DNA from: Aquimarina latercula DSM 2041
GTDB taxonomy: Bacteria > Bacteroidota > Bacteroidia > Flavobacteriales > Flavobacteriaceae
Direction: 5' to 3'
Assembly (NCBI RefSeq): GCF_000430645.1
Contig: NZ_AUMK01000003.1
Location: forward strand, 496,001 to 560,000
DNA: 64,000 bases
The notes under the pieces were generated by a model. It made no database searches. It was not told the origin of the DNA and saw only the letters and a list, made by a program, of their open reading frames with translations. Of the stretch, positions 56,584 through 64,000 are shown in pieces. The position numbers and the translations under genes are program-made. Numbering within the stretch: position 1 is the first letter of the stretch; each line of letters opens with the position of its first letter.

Positions 56584-57714
56584 ATGAGAAAAGATCGATT
56601 ATATTTTTTGACTTTTATTTCTATATCAGTTATATTTCTAATTATCGCATCATTTGGTGTAAAATACTTCATTAAAGTAAGTGCTAATCAGCTCATCGAA
56701 ATCCAGTTAGAATCCAGCAAAAGAGAAGCTAACGAGATTTCTAGATTATCACATTATCAAATATCGGGAGGTATTGATAAACAAATTGTAATCAAAAATA
56801 TTCAAAATACAATTGCAAATACACATAACGAAGCTTCTTTTATTTCTGTATTTGATTGGTCAGGAAAAGAAGTATGTCATCCGGACAGAACCAAAGTTGG
56901 TCAGAAAGTAAACTCTGATCAATCTCTTATTAAATCGCTAAGTGAAGAAGATAGTTCTGATAAACTTTATGATCTATTACTTAATCAAAGAAAAGAAACT
57001 GACAGCTTGCCCTCTATCGATAGAATCTCAGAAATTGTATATATAGCGCCAGTAAAAGATTCTGATCTTATTGTTGCAGCACACGTTAATTTAAACAAGG
57101 TTAGTGGTCAAATTAGAAAATTGAAAACAAGTTTTTATACAATTTTTGCGTTAATGGGAGGATTAATTATTTTATCTTCTTTTATGGCCGTTCGAATAAT
57201 CGGAAGTTATTATGAAAAACAATTAGAGCAGAAAAACACAGACCTAGAAAGTGAATTACTGAATCTGTCGAAGTTAAACACCGATCTTATTGCTTATCAA
57301 CAAAAAGTAGTCGAAAATACAGAGGAAGAATCTTTAGACTCGAACATAGAGTCCAATACAGAGATTACAAAAGAATCAAGTAAAAAGAGAATTCTTACTT
57401 ACATCAGAAATGAGCTGATCCCTGTTCCGATAAATAACATATCTTACATTTATACAGAAAACACAATAACATATATTGTGTGTTTTAACGGTAAAAAATC
57501 TACAAGTAATGATAGTTTAGATGATATGCTAATGAATCTGGATACCTCATTGTTCTTTAGAGCAAATCGTCAATTTATTATAAGTATTACCGCAATTGCA
57601 AAAATTATAAAATACGGAAACAGTCAGCTTAAAATTTTGATAAAAGATGCAGATGTGGAAATAATTATTAGCAAGAATAAGGCTGCTGAATTTAGACAAT
57701 GGTTAAATATCTAA
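56584..57714 (+). CDS. Membrane-bound sensor with extracytoplasmic Cache-like domain and LytTR DNA-binding domain
   Basis: 376 residues. Transmembrane helices at about 7-28 and 182-204 bracket an extracytoplasmic domain (about 30-180) with Cache-like features (SFISVFDWSGKEVCHPDRTKVGQ, IVYIAPVKDSDLIVAAHVNL). A cytoplasmic coiled coil (about 205-245) and a C-terminal LytTR domain (about 270-376; IPVPINNISYIYTEN, FFRANRQFIISITAIAKI) follow. Signal sensing and DNA binding are thus in one protein, with no kinase step. It is divergent from cassette A and upstream of the lipoprotein, cytochrome and cassette B genes, and is likely the regulator of all of them. Confidence 0.87.
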   Translation: MRKDRLYFLTFISISVIFLIIASFGVKYFIKVSANQLIEIQLESSKREANEISRLSHYQISGGIDKQIVIKNIQNTIANTHNEASFISVFDWSGKEVCHPDRTKVGQKVNSDQSLIKSLSEEDSSDKLYDLLLNQRKETDSLPSIDRISEIVYIAPVKDSDLIVAAHVNLNKVSGQIRKLKTSFYTIFALMGGLIILSSFMAVRIIGSYYEKQLEQKNTDLESELLNLSKLNTDLIAYQQKVVENTEEESLDSNIESNTEITKESSKKRILTYIRNELIPVPINNISYIYTENTITYIVCFNGKKSTSNDSLDDMLMNLDTSLFFRANRQFIISITAIAKIIKYGNSQLKILIKDADVEIIISKNKAAEFRQWLNI

Positions 57715-58060
57715 GCGATATTTCTTAAAAACTAAATAAACAATTTCTTCTTTTTCCAATACTACCTATCGCCTAACTTTAACTTGTTTTTTACCGATTA
57801 AGGTCTATTGTGTTTCAGTGTAATTTAGGTAGACAACAGGTAAACATAGTATGATTATAAGATCATTTTTTTCATTGTTTAGGATCTAGCTACCACTACT
57901 AATGATATAAGTTTAAATAAACATATAGAAAAAAAAGGCTTGAATATTTCAAGTCTTTTTTTTCCTTTTTAACGCTACTTTTTCCTTCTCACATATATTT
58001 GTTTGATTCTACCTCCTTCATTGCCGGTTATTTGCATCATAAATCATAAATAATCTAAAA
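57715..58060. other. 346-base intergenic region with one terminator
   Basis: It lies between the LytTR regulator and the PF03640 lipoprotein. The only clear element is the terminator at 57929-57963, about 215 bases after the stop codon. No ORF or RNA gene is recognised; a long 3' UTR or a small RNA before the terminator is possible. Confidence 0.4.
57929..57963 (+). terminator. rho-independent terminator with long T-run
   Basis: Sixteen-base arms AAAAAAAAGGCTTGAA/TTCAAGTCTTTTTTTT (one G-T wobble) and a 3-base loop. Confidence 0.85.
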
Positions 58061-58909
58061 ATGAAAAATTCAATTTTCTTATTATTCGCTTTCATATCAT
58101 TATTAACAAGTTGTAGTAGTGATGACAATGATACAATTATCGAACCAGATCCCACTCCTGATGCAAACGCTGTAAGATTGGTTGCAGATCCTGAATTCGG
58201 AAATATCCTTACGGATGCAAACGGAATGTCTCTTTATTTCTTTTCTAGAGATACTAAAACGCAATCAGAATGCAATAACGACTGTAAAACAGCTTGGCCA
58301 ATATTTTATCAAGCAGATTTAACATTAGATGATGGCTTGGATGCTGCTGATTTTGGAGTAATCACAAGAACGGATGGTGATAAACAAAACACTTATAAAG
58401 GATGGCCTTTATATTATTTCTTTAATGATAACGCAGCCGGTGATACTAACGGAGATAAAGTGGGTAACAATTGGTATATCGCAAAACCTGATTACTCTTT
58501 AATGTATGCAGAAGCTCAATTGATTGGTAGAGATAGTGACGGAAATGATCAAAATTTCACAAGTGAATATGTTGCTGGAGACGAGCTTACATTTTACATG
58601 ACTAGTAGCACTGGTAGAACAATCTATGCTTTTGTTAATGACACTAAAGACGATAACAATTATACAGCACAGGATTTTTCTAATGATCCAATTTGGCCAA
58701 TTTTTCATATAGATATCGACAAACTTCCAAGTATTTTAGATGCTAATGACTTTGGTACTATCGATGTATTTGGCAGATCACAACTAACCTATAAAGGAAG
58801 ACCACTTTACTATTTCGGACAAGACATTGAAAGAGGAGATAACTACGGGATTAGCGTTCCATCTCCAGGTATATGGCCAGTAGTTAGTACAGATACCACA
58901 GCATTATAA
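58061..58909 (+). CDS. PF03640-repeat lipoprotein
   Basis: 282 residues with lipobox Cys18 (LTSCSSDD). Four repeats of the secreted PF03640 type are visible: LTDANGMSLYFFSRDTKTQS with CNNDCKTAWPIFY, KGWPLYYFFNDNAAGDTNGD, TSSTGRTIYAFVNDTKDDNN with DPIWPIFH, and KGRPLYYFGQDIERGDNYG. The Trp-Pro and Tyr-Tyr-Phe motifs mark each unit. The family is often encoded with cytochromes or copper proteins, but its role is not known. Cassette B and the cytochrome follow downstream. Confidence 0.85.
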   Translation: MKNSIFLLFAFISLLTSCSSDDNDTIIEPDPTPDANAVRLVADPEFGNILTDANGMSLYFFSRDTKTQSECNNDCKTAWPIFYQADLTLDDGLDAADFGVITRTDGDKQNTYKGWPLYYFFNDNAAGDTNGDKVGNNWYIAKPDYSLMYAEAQLIGRDSDGNDQNFTSEYVAGDELTFYMTSSTGRTIYAFVNDTKDDNNYTAQDFSNDPIWPIFHIDIDKLPSILDANDFGTIDVFGRSQLTYKGRPLYYFGQDIERGDNYGISVPSPGIWPVVSTDTTAL

Positions 58910-58958
58910 AAATTTAATCTTAATGTCGTCATATAAATATTTAAGTAGTTAGTTGGTT

Positions 58959-59000
58959 ATAAGAGGAAGATAAGACTTCTTGCTTTCTTCCTCTTATTTT
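58959..59000 (+). terminator. hairpin between the lipoprotein and cytochrome genes
   Basis: Perfect 12-bp arms ATAAGAGGAAGA and complement (58986-58997), 15-base loop, short T-run. It ends or attenuates transcription into the cytochrome gene, 15 bases before its start. Confidence 0.6.
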
Positions 59001-59014
59001 AAATTTTTAAAAAA

Positions 59015-59362
59015 ATGAATGATCTGTTAAAAATCAAAAAAATACTAATAATTACATTAAGTATCACCTTTCTTTCTTGCGAAAGAAATGTAGAAGAAGA
59101 ATCTGGTATTATCTCAGAAGAATTATGCGATCCGGCTATATCTTTTTCAACTGATATTAAATCAATTATTGAAAATAACTGCGTTAGGTGTCATGGAGGA
59201 AACCAAGCTCCCGATTTAAGAACTTATGAAAACATAAGTAACAACTCAGAACGAGTTAGAACACAAGTAGTAAATAGGACAATGCCATTAGGAGGTTCTT
59301 TAAGCAATGATCAGATAGAATTGATCCGTTGTTGGATAGAAAATGGAGCTCTAAATAATTAA
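59015..59362 (+). CDS. Small mono-haem cytochrome c-type lipoprotein
   Basis: 115 residues. A hydrophobic signal with a lipobox-like Cys (FLSCERN) is followed by a c-type haem site: Cys56, Cys59 and His60 (CVRCHGGNQAPDLRTY). The distal ligand candidate is Met90 in NRTMPLGGSLSNDQIELIRCWIENG, the usual end of planctomycete-type/bacteroidete surface cytochromes. It presumably passes electrons in the periplasm. The cassette B genes start 10 bases later, so it is probably the first gene of that operon. Cassette A has no such companion. Confidence 0.88.
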   Translation: MNDLLKIKKILIITLSITFLSCERNVEEESGIISEELCDPAISFSTDIKSIIENNCVRCHGGNQAPDLRTYENISNNSERVRTQVVNRTMPLGGSLSNDQIELIRCWIENGALNN

Positions 59363-59372
59363 ACCTAATATT

Positions 59373-59801
59373 ATGAATAGTAAAACAAAAAGCATACTTA
59401 GCATATCCATGTTACTACTGATTCTAACAGGGATATTTATTTATAATAAAATATATAATAAACCTTTCGTCAATATATCAGAATCTGTACCAAATATATC
59501 GATAGAATCTAATGAATTAATAGATAGCTTTTCTAACAATGAAAATGAAGCAAATGCTAAATACTTAGAACAAATTATTCAAGTTCAAGGTTCTATTACA
59601 GAAATAACTTCTGGAAAAAACGGAAATAGCATCATTACATTAGGTAATGAGAATACTATAGGCAATGTAACCTGTTACATCACTTCCGAAGAAAGCTTAA
59701 AAACAAACAATCTAAACATAGGTCAGCATATCAATATTAAAGGCATCTGCACAGGATACTTAATGGATGTAGTATTGGTTAAATGCGTGATTATTGAATA
59801 A
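59373..59801 (+). CDS. Membrane-anchored OB-fold protein (tRNA_anti-like, cassette B)
   Basis: 142 residues, with one N-terminal helix (about 7-26) and an OB-fold-like domain with LIDSFSNNENEANAKYLEQIIQVQGSI and GQHINIKGICTGYLMDVVLVKC. Same order of motifs and nearly the same length as the cassette A protein. The conserved Cys of KGxCxGxLxDVxLxxC is present in both copies. It begins 10 bases after the cytochrome gene. Confidence 0.8.
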   Translation: MNSKTKSILSISMLLLILTGIFIYNKIYNKPFVNISESVPNISIESNELIDSFSNNENEANAKYLEQIIQVQGSITEITSGKNGNSIITLGNENTIGNVTCYITSEESLKTNNLNIGQHINIKGICTGYLMDVVLVKCVIIE

Positions 59802-59820
59802 ACCATAAACTTAAAAAGAA

Positions 59821-60366
59821 ATGAAATCTCTATATATATCATTATTCACAATATTACTTTCCACTGTCTCCTTTGGACAGGGGAAATTTTTAACAAAACA
59901 AGGATATACTTCTTTCTTTTCTGCCACACCAATAGAAGATATAAAAGCAGAAAACAATCAGGTATTAAGTATTATAGACACATCAACAGGTACAATAGCA
60001 ATATCTATTTTGATGAAATCATTTATGTTCGAAAAATCGTTGATGCAAGAACATTTTAATGAAAACTATGTAGAGTCTGACAAATATCCTAAGGCAATAT
60101 TTAAAGGCCAAATTTTGGATTTTAATACACTAAATAAAAATGAACAAACTGTATCAATTGTTGGTGATATTACTATCCATGGAGTAACAAAAAAAATTGA
60201 AACTAAAGGTATAATTAGCAAAAACAAAGAAAATATATTCTTAAAAGGAAACTTCCCAATAAAGGTGGCTGATTTCGAAATCGAAATACCATCCGTAGTA
60301 ACTAATAATATAGCAGAAAGTATAAAAATAACATTTGAATTAGATCACAAACCTTATAAAAAATAA
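59821..60366 (+). CDS. YceI-family lipocalin-like exported protein (cassette B)
   Basis: 181 residues with a signal peptide ending VSFGQ. YceI features are KFLTKQGYTSFFSAT, QEHFNENYVESDKYPKAIFKGQILDF, GDITIHGVTKKIE and VADFEIEIPSVVTNNIAESIKITF. Homologous to the cassette A YceI. It is directly followed, after one base, by the beta-barrel gene, and presumably carries a lipophilic ligand between the inner membrane and the barrel. Confidence 0.88.
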   Translation: MKSLYISLFTILLSTVSFGQGKFLTKQGYTSFFSATPIEDIKAENNQVLSIIDTSTGTIAISILMKSFMFEKSLMQEHFNENYVESDKYPKAIFKGQILDFNTLNKNEQTVSIVGDITIHGVTKKIETKGIISKNKENIFLKGNFPIKVADFEIEIPSVVTNNIAESIKITFELDHKPYKK

Positions 60367-60367
60367 T

Positions 60368-61282
60368 ATGAAGAATTTTTTAATTGTTTTTGCACTTTGG
60401 GCTATGAGTTCTAGTTCATATGCACAAGATCTACTGGATATTTTAGAAGATGAGACTCCACAAACAAAAAACTATACTACTTCTACCTTTAAAGGAACTA
60501 GGGTTCTAAATGGGCACTCCGTAGAGAATAGAAATAAAGGAACATTAGAATTTGTAATATCACACCGTTTTGGACGAGTTAATCTTGGAATTGATGAATT
60601 ATATGGATTGGATCAATCTAATATCCGTTTTGCTTTTGAATATGGATTGTCTGATAATATAATGTTAGGAGTAGGTCGAAGTAGTTTTGACAAAACATAT
60701 GATGGCTTTATTAAATACAAATTCTTAAAGCAAAGTACTGGTAAAGGATCATTCCCATTTACAGCATCACTTTTCTCAAGCATTGCTTATAGAACATTAA
60801 AGGATTTTGATCCAGAAAATGAGCCTACTTTTAGTCAAAAATTATCCTATGTTTCACAAATACTAATTGCCAGAAAATTTAGTCCTGCATTTTCATTACA
60901 AATTACCCCAACCTATATTCATAGAAATTCTGTGAAAATTAATGATGATCCACACGATATTTTTGCTGTTGGTATAGCTAGTAGATTAAAGCTAACTAAA
61001 AGAATATCTATAAACGGAGAATACTTTTATACTGCTAATCCGTTAGAGTCTATAGACGCAACAAACTCTTTAGCGTTTGGGGTAGATATAGAAACAGGAG
61101 GACACGTATTTCAAATAATTCTATCCAACTCTATTACTATGATAGAAAAAAGCTTCATCACAGAATCTACAGATAATTTCTTTGAAGGAGATATACATCT
61201 TGGTTTCAATATATCTAGAGCTTTTCAGATAGGAAACAAGAAAAAACGAAAACTTAACAAAATGAAGAATTCTGGAATATAA
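60368..61282 (+). CDS. DUF5777-family beta-barrel outer-membrane protein (cassette B)
   Basis: 304 residues. Signal peptide ending SYAQ, then DLLDILEDETPQ, TFKGTRVLNGHSVENRNKG, and amphipathic strands with FAFEYGLSDNIMLGVGR, YDGFIKYKFLKQ, IARKFSPAFSLQITPTYIHRNS. The series matches the cassette A protein. The C-terminus differs, being longer and basic (KKKRKLNKMKNSG), whereas copy A ends in LHLKQKQP. Nothing else of known function is visible. Confidence 0.82.
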   Translation: MKNFLIVFALWAMSSSSYAQDLLDILEDETPQTKNYTTSTFKGTRVLNGHSVENRNKGTLEFVISHRFGRVNLGIDELYGLDQSNIRFAFEYGLSDNIMLGVGRSSFDKTYDGFIKYKFLKQSTGKGSFPFTASLFSSIAYRTLKDFDPENEPTFSQKLSYVSQILIARKFSPAFSLQITPTYIHRNSVKINDDPHDIFAVGIASRLKLTKRISINGEYFYTANPLESIDATNSLAFGVDIETGGHVFQIILSNSITMIEKSFITESTDNFFEGDIHLGFNISRAFQIGNKKKRKLNKMKNSGI

Positions 61283-61298
61283 TATCAAATAAAACAAA

Positions 61299-61697
61299 AT
61301 GTTTAGAAGAAATTTTAAAGTTAAAGGAGAGGATGTTGATGATTATATGGTAATGCAAAACTCTGCATACATAGAATATACATCATCTGTATTACTTGCT
61401 TTATTATTTGACAAAGGGTATACCGACAAAAAAAGAAACAAAACAAAACTTAATGTACAGGAATCTATAGAATCCCTAAGCCAAAGAAAACATTTAATGT
61501 TTATGCAAGATTTTTTTATAAATCTGGAACTTATTTGTATTGATAATGACAGTCAAAAATTAACCATTAGAAATCGTTTTTTTAATGCTAATAATGAACT
61601 GTGTGCGACTATTAATAGCTATTTATATTGGTTTGATAGTGTAAACCAAGAAATTATCATACCACCAAAAAAAATGATAAACCGATTATTTAATTAA
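61299..61697 (+). CDS. Hotdog-fold thioesterase-like small protein
   Basis: 132 residues. The VKGEDVDDYMVMQNSAYIEYTSSVLLALLFDKGYT start matches the 4HBT-type pattern (VxxxDVDxxGHxNNxxYxxY), and MQDFFINLELICIDNDSQKLTIRNRFFNANNELCATINSYLYWFD matches the central strands. The catalytic residues are not clearly conserved, so activity is uncertain. It lies 16 bases after cassette B and is probably part of its operon. The call is an inference. Confidence 0.55.
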   Translation: MFRRNFKVKGEDVDDYMVMQNSAYIEYTSSVLLALLFDKGYTDKKRNKTKLNVQESIESLSQRKHLMFMQDFFINLELICIDNDSQKLTIRNRFFNANNELCATINSYLYWFDSVNQEIIIPPKKMINRLFN

Positions 61698-61771
61698 ACT
61701 ATTGGGTTAACCGAAGCAAGGGGGAAAAAATTGCTATGAGCGATAGTTAATATTAGATAATTGGTGATTAG

Positions 61772-61806
61772 AAAGGCTGAGTTGTTTTAAAACTCAGCCT
61801 TTTTTA
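61772..61806 (+). terminator. rho-independent terminator of the cytochrome/cassette B operon
   Basis: AAAGGCTGAGTT/AACTCAGCCTTT 12-bp stem, 7-base loop, continuing T-run. Confidence 0.9.
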
Positions 61807-61854
61807 TAATGCTAGTTCAGATTTATATTATTGATTTCATCAAAAATAATATTT

Positions 61855-61891
61855 TAAAAAAACAACCCCTGCAATCATAGAGACTACAGGG
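61855..61891 (-). terminator. terminator of the SCO operon (minus strand)
   Basis: CCCTG/CAGGG stem around a 15-base loop, followed on the minus strand by a run of eight T. The stem is short but the T-run is good. Confidence 0.5.
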
Positions 61892-61978
61892 ATTCAGATT
61901 CAAACACAAAATCTATCTATAAATACAAAAGCAACTAACTCTTTTGTTTCTATATCATTGGTCTTGGGGTAAAAAAGT

Positions 61979-62644
61979 TTAAAATTTTTTTTCTGATTTT
62001 AAAGTATTTATGTCAATAATAAGCTGACCAATCGATGCCCTATTTAAACCATTATAAATACCTCGTATATGCTTCTTCTTATCCACCAAAACAAAATTTT
62101 CGGTATGAAGAAAATCCTCTTTCGTTTTTGTTTCTCCCAAATCCTCCTCAACGAAATAAAAATTACGTCCTAGATCATAAATTATATCACGATCTCCAGT
62201 CACTAAATGCCATTTAGAATTCAGAACACCCTTTAGTTCTGCATATTCTTGTAATATCGGTATCGAATCTCGTTCTGGAGTTACAGAATGTGATAATAAT
62301 AAAACATCCTCATCATCTTTAAACTCTTCTTGTAGCAACAACATATTGGAAGTCATTTTTGGACAGATTCCAGGACATGTGGTAAAGAAAAAATCAGTTA
62401 CATATATTTTATCATCAAAGGTTTCACTAGTTACAATCTCTCCTTGTTGATTCACCAAAGAGAAATCAGGAATTTTATGAAAACTATTAAGCTCTTTAGC
62501 ATAAGGAGTTAACCAATGCGGTGTAAAACTTGCATCCTGATAATATGGTAACACTTCTACTCTACTAGTATTTTCTTTTTGTTTACAACTAAAAAACAAA
62601 CAACATAAAATAACACTATAACTTTTTAAACTGTACAATTTCAT
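61979..62644 (-). CDS. SCO1/SenC-family copper-thiol protein
   Basis: 221 residues from MKLYSLKSY at 62644 (12 bases inside the longer frame). A lipobox-like CCLFFSCKQ end puts the lipid anchor at about Cys20. The thioredoxin fold has the copper-binding CPGIC pair (FTTCPGICPKM, about 90) and the distal His in LHTENFVLVD (about 179). SCO proteins assemble the CuA site of cytochrome oxidase or act as thiol-disulfide reductases. Its start overlaps the MORN gene stop by about 29 bases, so it is the last gene of a tightly overlapping operon. Confidence 0.92.
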   Translation of the reverse strand: MKLYSLKSYSVILCCLFFSCKQKENTSRVEVLPYYQDASFTPHWLTPYAKELNSFHKIPDFSLVNQQGEIVTSETFDDKIYVTDFFFTTCPGICPKMTSNMLLLQEEFKDDEDVLLLSHSVTPERDSIPILQEYAELKGVLNSKWHLVTGDRDIIYDLGRNFYFVEEDLGETKTKEDFLHTENFVLVDKKKHIRGIYNGLNRASIGQLIIDINTLKSEKKF

Positions 62645-63230
62645 TTTCCAATTCATAACATAAATTAGCTCTTTTTAAGCCAAAAACACGTCCGTTTTTA
62701 GCTTCGTAGTTAACATATAGCTTTCCATTCTCTAACCAAGCTTGTTGCATCCCATTTTCTTTTCCATTAATCAAATTAGTTTGTTTAGCCAATTGACCAT
62801 TTGTAAACCATTTTTTCTGAACTCCGTTCCGAGTTCCTTTTATATAATTAGCTTCTGAAGCTATATTGCCATTTGACCACCAAATTTTCACAACTCCATC
62901 AAGGTGATTGGCTATATAAAATGATTCTTTTTGTAACAAACCATCAGAAAACCATTTTTGAGCTAAACCTTCTTTTTTACCTTTATAATAACCCACTTTT
63001 TCTTCAAGCATTTTATTAGAATGAAACTTTACAGCATAACCGGAAAAAGGTTTTTGCTCATAGTACCATTTTCCTTCAATTGCATTTAAAATCAACAAGT
63101 CCTTTGGCACCAAAATATTATTAATTATTTTTTTATCCGTATCAACAATATGATTTTTCCTATCTGTTTTACAAGCCATAAAACAGATAGAAAAAAAACT
63201 ACTTATAAAAAAACATTTAATTAACCGCAT
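62616..63230 (-). CDS. MORN-repeat (YwqK-like) lipoprotein
   Basis: 204 residues from the ATG at 63230 (MRLIKCFFISS). Lipobox Cys about 20 (FMACKTD). At least six MORN-2-type repeats fill residues about 60-200, each around a KWxxNGxL/xxxxxYxxGxxxGxxxxWxxxG unit, e.g. GLAQKWFSDGLLQ, VKIWWSNGNIAS, VQKKWFTNGQLAK. Despite the YwqK antitoxin label common in databases, the lipoprotein anchor points to an envelope role. It overlaps the YHYH gene by 14 bases and the SCO gene by 29. Confidence 0.82.
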   Translation of the reverse strand: MRLIKCFFISSFFSICFMACKTDRKNHIVDTDKKIINNILVPKDLLILNAIEGKWYYEQKPFSGYAVKFHSNKMLEEKVGYYKGKKEGLAQKWFSDGLLQKESFYIANHLDGVVKIWWSNGNIASEANYIKGTRNGVQKKWFTNGQLAKQTNLINGKENGMQQAWLENGKLYVNYEAKNGRVFGLKRANLCYELENEIVQFKKL

Positions 63231-63996
63231 TGGGAGTTCCATTAAATGGTCCAGCAAAAACTATATAACTACCTGTATTAGAATATAATTCATTAATAAC
63301 ATGATAATGATATTCAGCTTCTTCCGAATGCTGTGTAATATGAGTATGACCTCCAGAAGCATCTAAATCTGTAGGATACGTACCTGTAGAATTACACTTT
63401 CTACCATAGATAAAAAATCCATCCGATATAATCCCGATCAAATTTTCATCATCATTAGACCATGCTCTAGGTTCTAAATGATAATGATATACTCCAGGTC
63501 CTATATGTCCGCCCGTATAATCCAAAGATCCTGCTGCCTGATCTAGGGCACCATTTCCTTCTTGATCATTAAAAAGCGCTGCCCCACTCACAGCTATTCC
63601 AATTGTTCCCAACGATGTTGCTGTTGTGTTATTCGCTAATTGTGGATTAGCAGAAACTACTAAAGTGGCAGAAGCATCAAAATTAGGTATTATACTTGGT
63701 GTTGACGCAACATCAGGCTCCTCAATATATAATGCATTACCCTCACCCCAATAAGAGGTTGTATGATTAGGTCTTCCTGTAGTTTCAATAACTACATTAG
63801 ATCCATCTAAATAAATATCTGTCTCATCAGTATCGAATTCTGCAAAAGCAGCGTGTAATTCGGCAACAGTACCATCATCATCCGTTGTAGATGTTCCATT
63901 ATCATCACCACTACAAGCTATAAAAACAATGCAGACAACACAAATTAATAATGCTACAGGCATAATCTTTTTAGATATAAGTTTTATATTCATCAT
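63217..63996 (-). CDS. YHYH-domain lipoprotein
   Basis: 259 residues (MM start; second Met at 63993). Lipobox Cys28 (FIACSGDDNG). Two YHYH sites are seen, GVYHYHLEPRAW and EEAEYHYHVINEL, plus IGIISDGFFIYGRKCN and GGHTHITQHSEE. It is related in plan to the 18526 protein. Placed at the head of an operon with MORN and SCO genes; upstream control lies outside the window. A metal- or redox-centred role is suggested by the SCO partner and His-rich sites but is unproven. Confidence 0.85.
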   Translation of the reverse strand: MMNIKLISKKIMPVALLICVVCIVFIACSGDDNGTSTTDDDGTVAELHAAFAEFDTDETDIYLDGSNVVIETTGRPNHTTSYWGEGNALYIEEPDVASTPSIIPNFDASATLVVSANPQLANNTTATSLGTIGIAVSGAALFNDQEGNGALDQAAGSLDYTGGHIGPGVYHYHLEPRAWSNDDENLIGIISDGFFIYGRKCNSTGTYPTDLDASGGHTHITQHSEEAEYHYHVINELYSNTGSYIVFAGPFNGTPNAVN

Positions 63997-64000
63997 TACT

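Noticed and set aside
1..64000. CRISPR, tRNA, rRNA, insertion sequences or prophage genes
   Set aside because: No regularly spaced repeats, clover-leaf or rRNA-like segments, transposase or integrase motifs were seen on either strand.

Overview
The window is chromosomal DNA from a marine-type member of the Bacteroidota, most likely a Flavobacteriaceae species of the Aquimarina/Kordia kind. I infer this from the very AT-rich sequence, several TonB-dependent receptors, a FecR-type anti-sigma remnant, four LytTR regulators with LytS-type kinases, two large secreted proteins ending in type IX secretion (T9SS) sorting domains, M1-fused ABC permeases, A-rich leaders and TAnnTTTG-like -7 boxes. There is no rRNA, tRNA, CRISPR array, insertion sequence or phage module. 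Gene order is compact, and many convergent pairs share long perfect hairpins.

Layout. 0-4.3 kb: end of a FecR regulator, its FecA-like receptor, and a vanadium-haloperoxidase-like lipoprotein. 4.4-10.6 kb: a LytS/LytTR two-component pair divergent from an outer-membrane receptor, a small membrane protein and an acyltransferase. 10.7-18.2 kb (minus strand): an operon of two exported amidohydrolases around a beta-lactamase-like serine hydrolase, two membrane-anchored AraC regulators, and a DJ-1/PfpI protein. 18.5-20.6 kb (minus): an operon of two tiny membrane proteins, an RGG-rich exported protein and a YHYH-domain protein, behind a 21-bp-period direct-repeat operator. 20.9-25.8 kb: GAF histidine kinase, iron alcohol dehydrogenase, and a serine hydrolase / small membrane protein / ECF sigma / anti-sigma-like operon. 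26-36 kb: a T9SS-secreted Fn3-GEVED protein, phospholipase A1, an S9 peptidase lipoprotein, and a T9SS-secreted lyase/CBM/PA14 protein. 36-46.3 kb: two ABC exporter systems (one permease fused to an M1 peptidase) with two LytS/LytTR pairs between them. 46.4-54.4 kb: LamG lipoprotein, penicillin-acylase-type hydrolase, SelO, DUF3667 and M28 peptidase.

54.4-64 kb is the most unusual part. A three-gene cassette (membrane-anchored OB-fold protein, YceI-like lipocalin, DUF5777 beta-barrel) occurs twice in inverted orientation. The copies flank a membrane-bound sensor with a LytTR DNA-binding domain, a PF03640-repeat lipoprotein and a one-haem cytochrome c. Next comes an overlapping minus-strand operon of a YHYH-domain lipoprotein, a MORN-repeat lipoprotein and a SCO1/SenC protein. 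Together these suggest an uncharacterised envelope redox or metal/lipid-carrier system with its own one-component regulator. Its function is inference. The duplicated gene order is directly visible.
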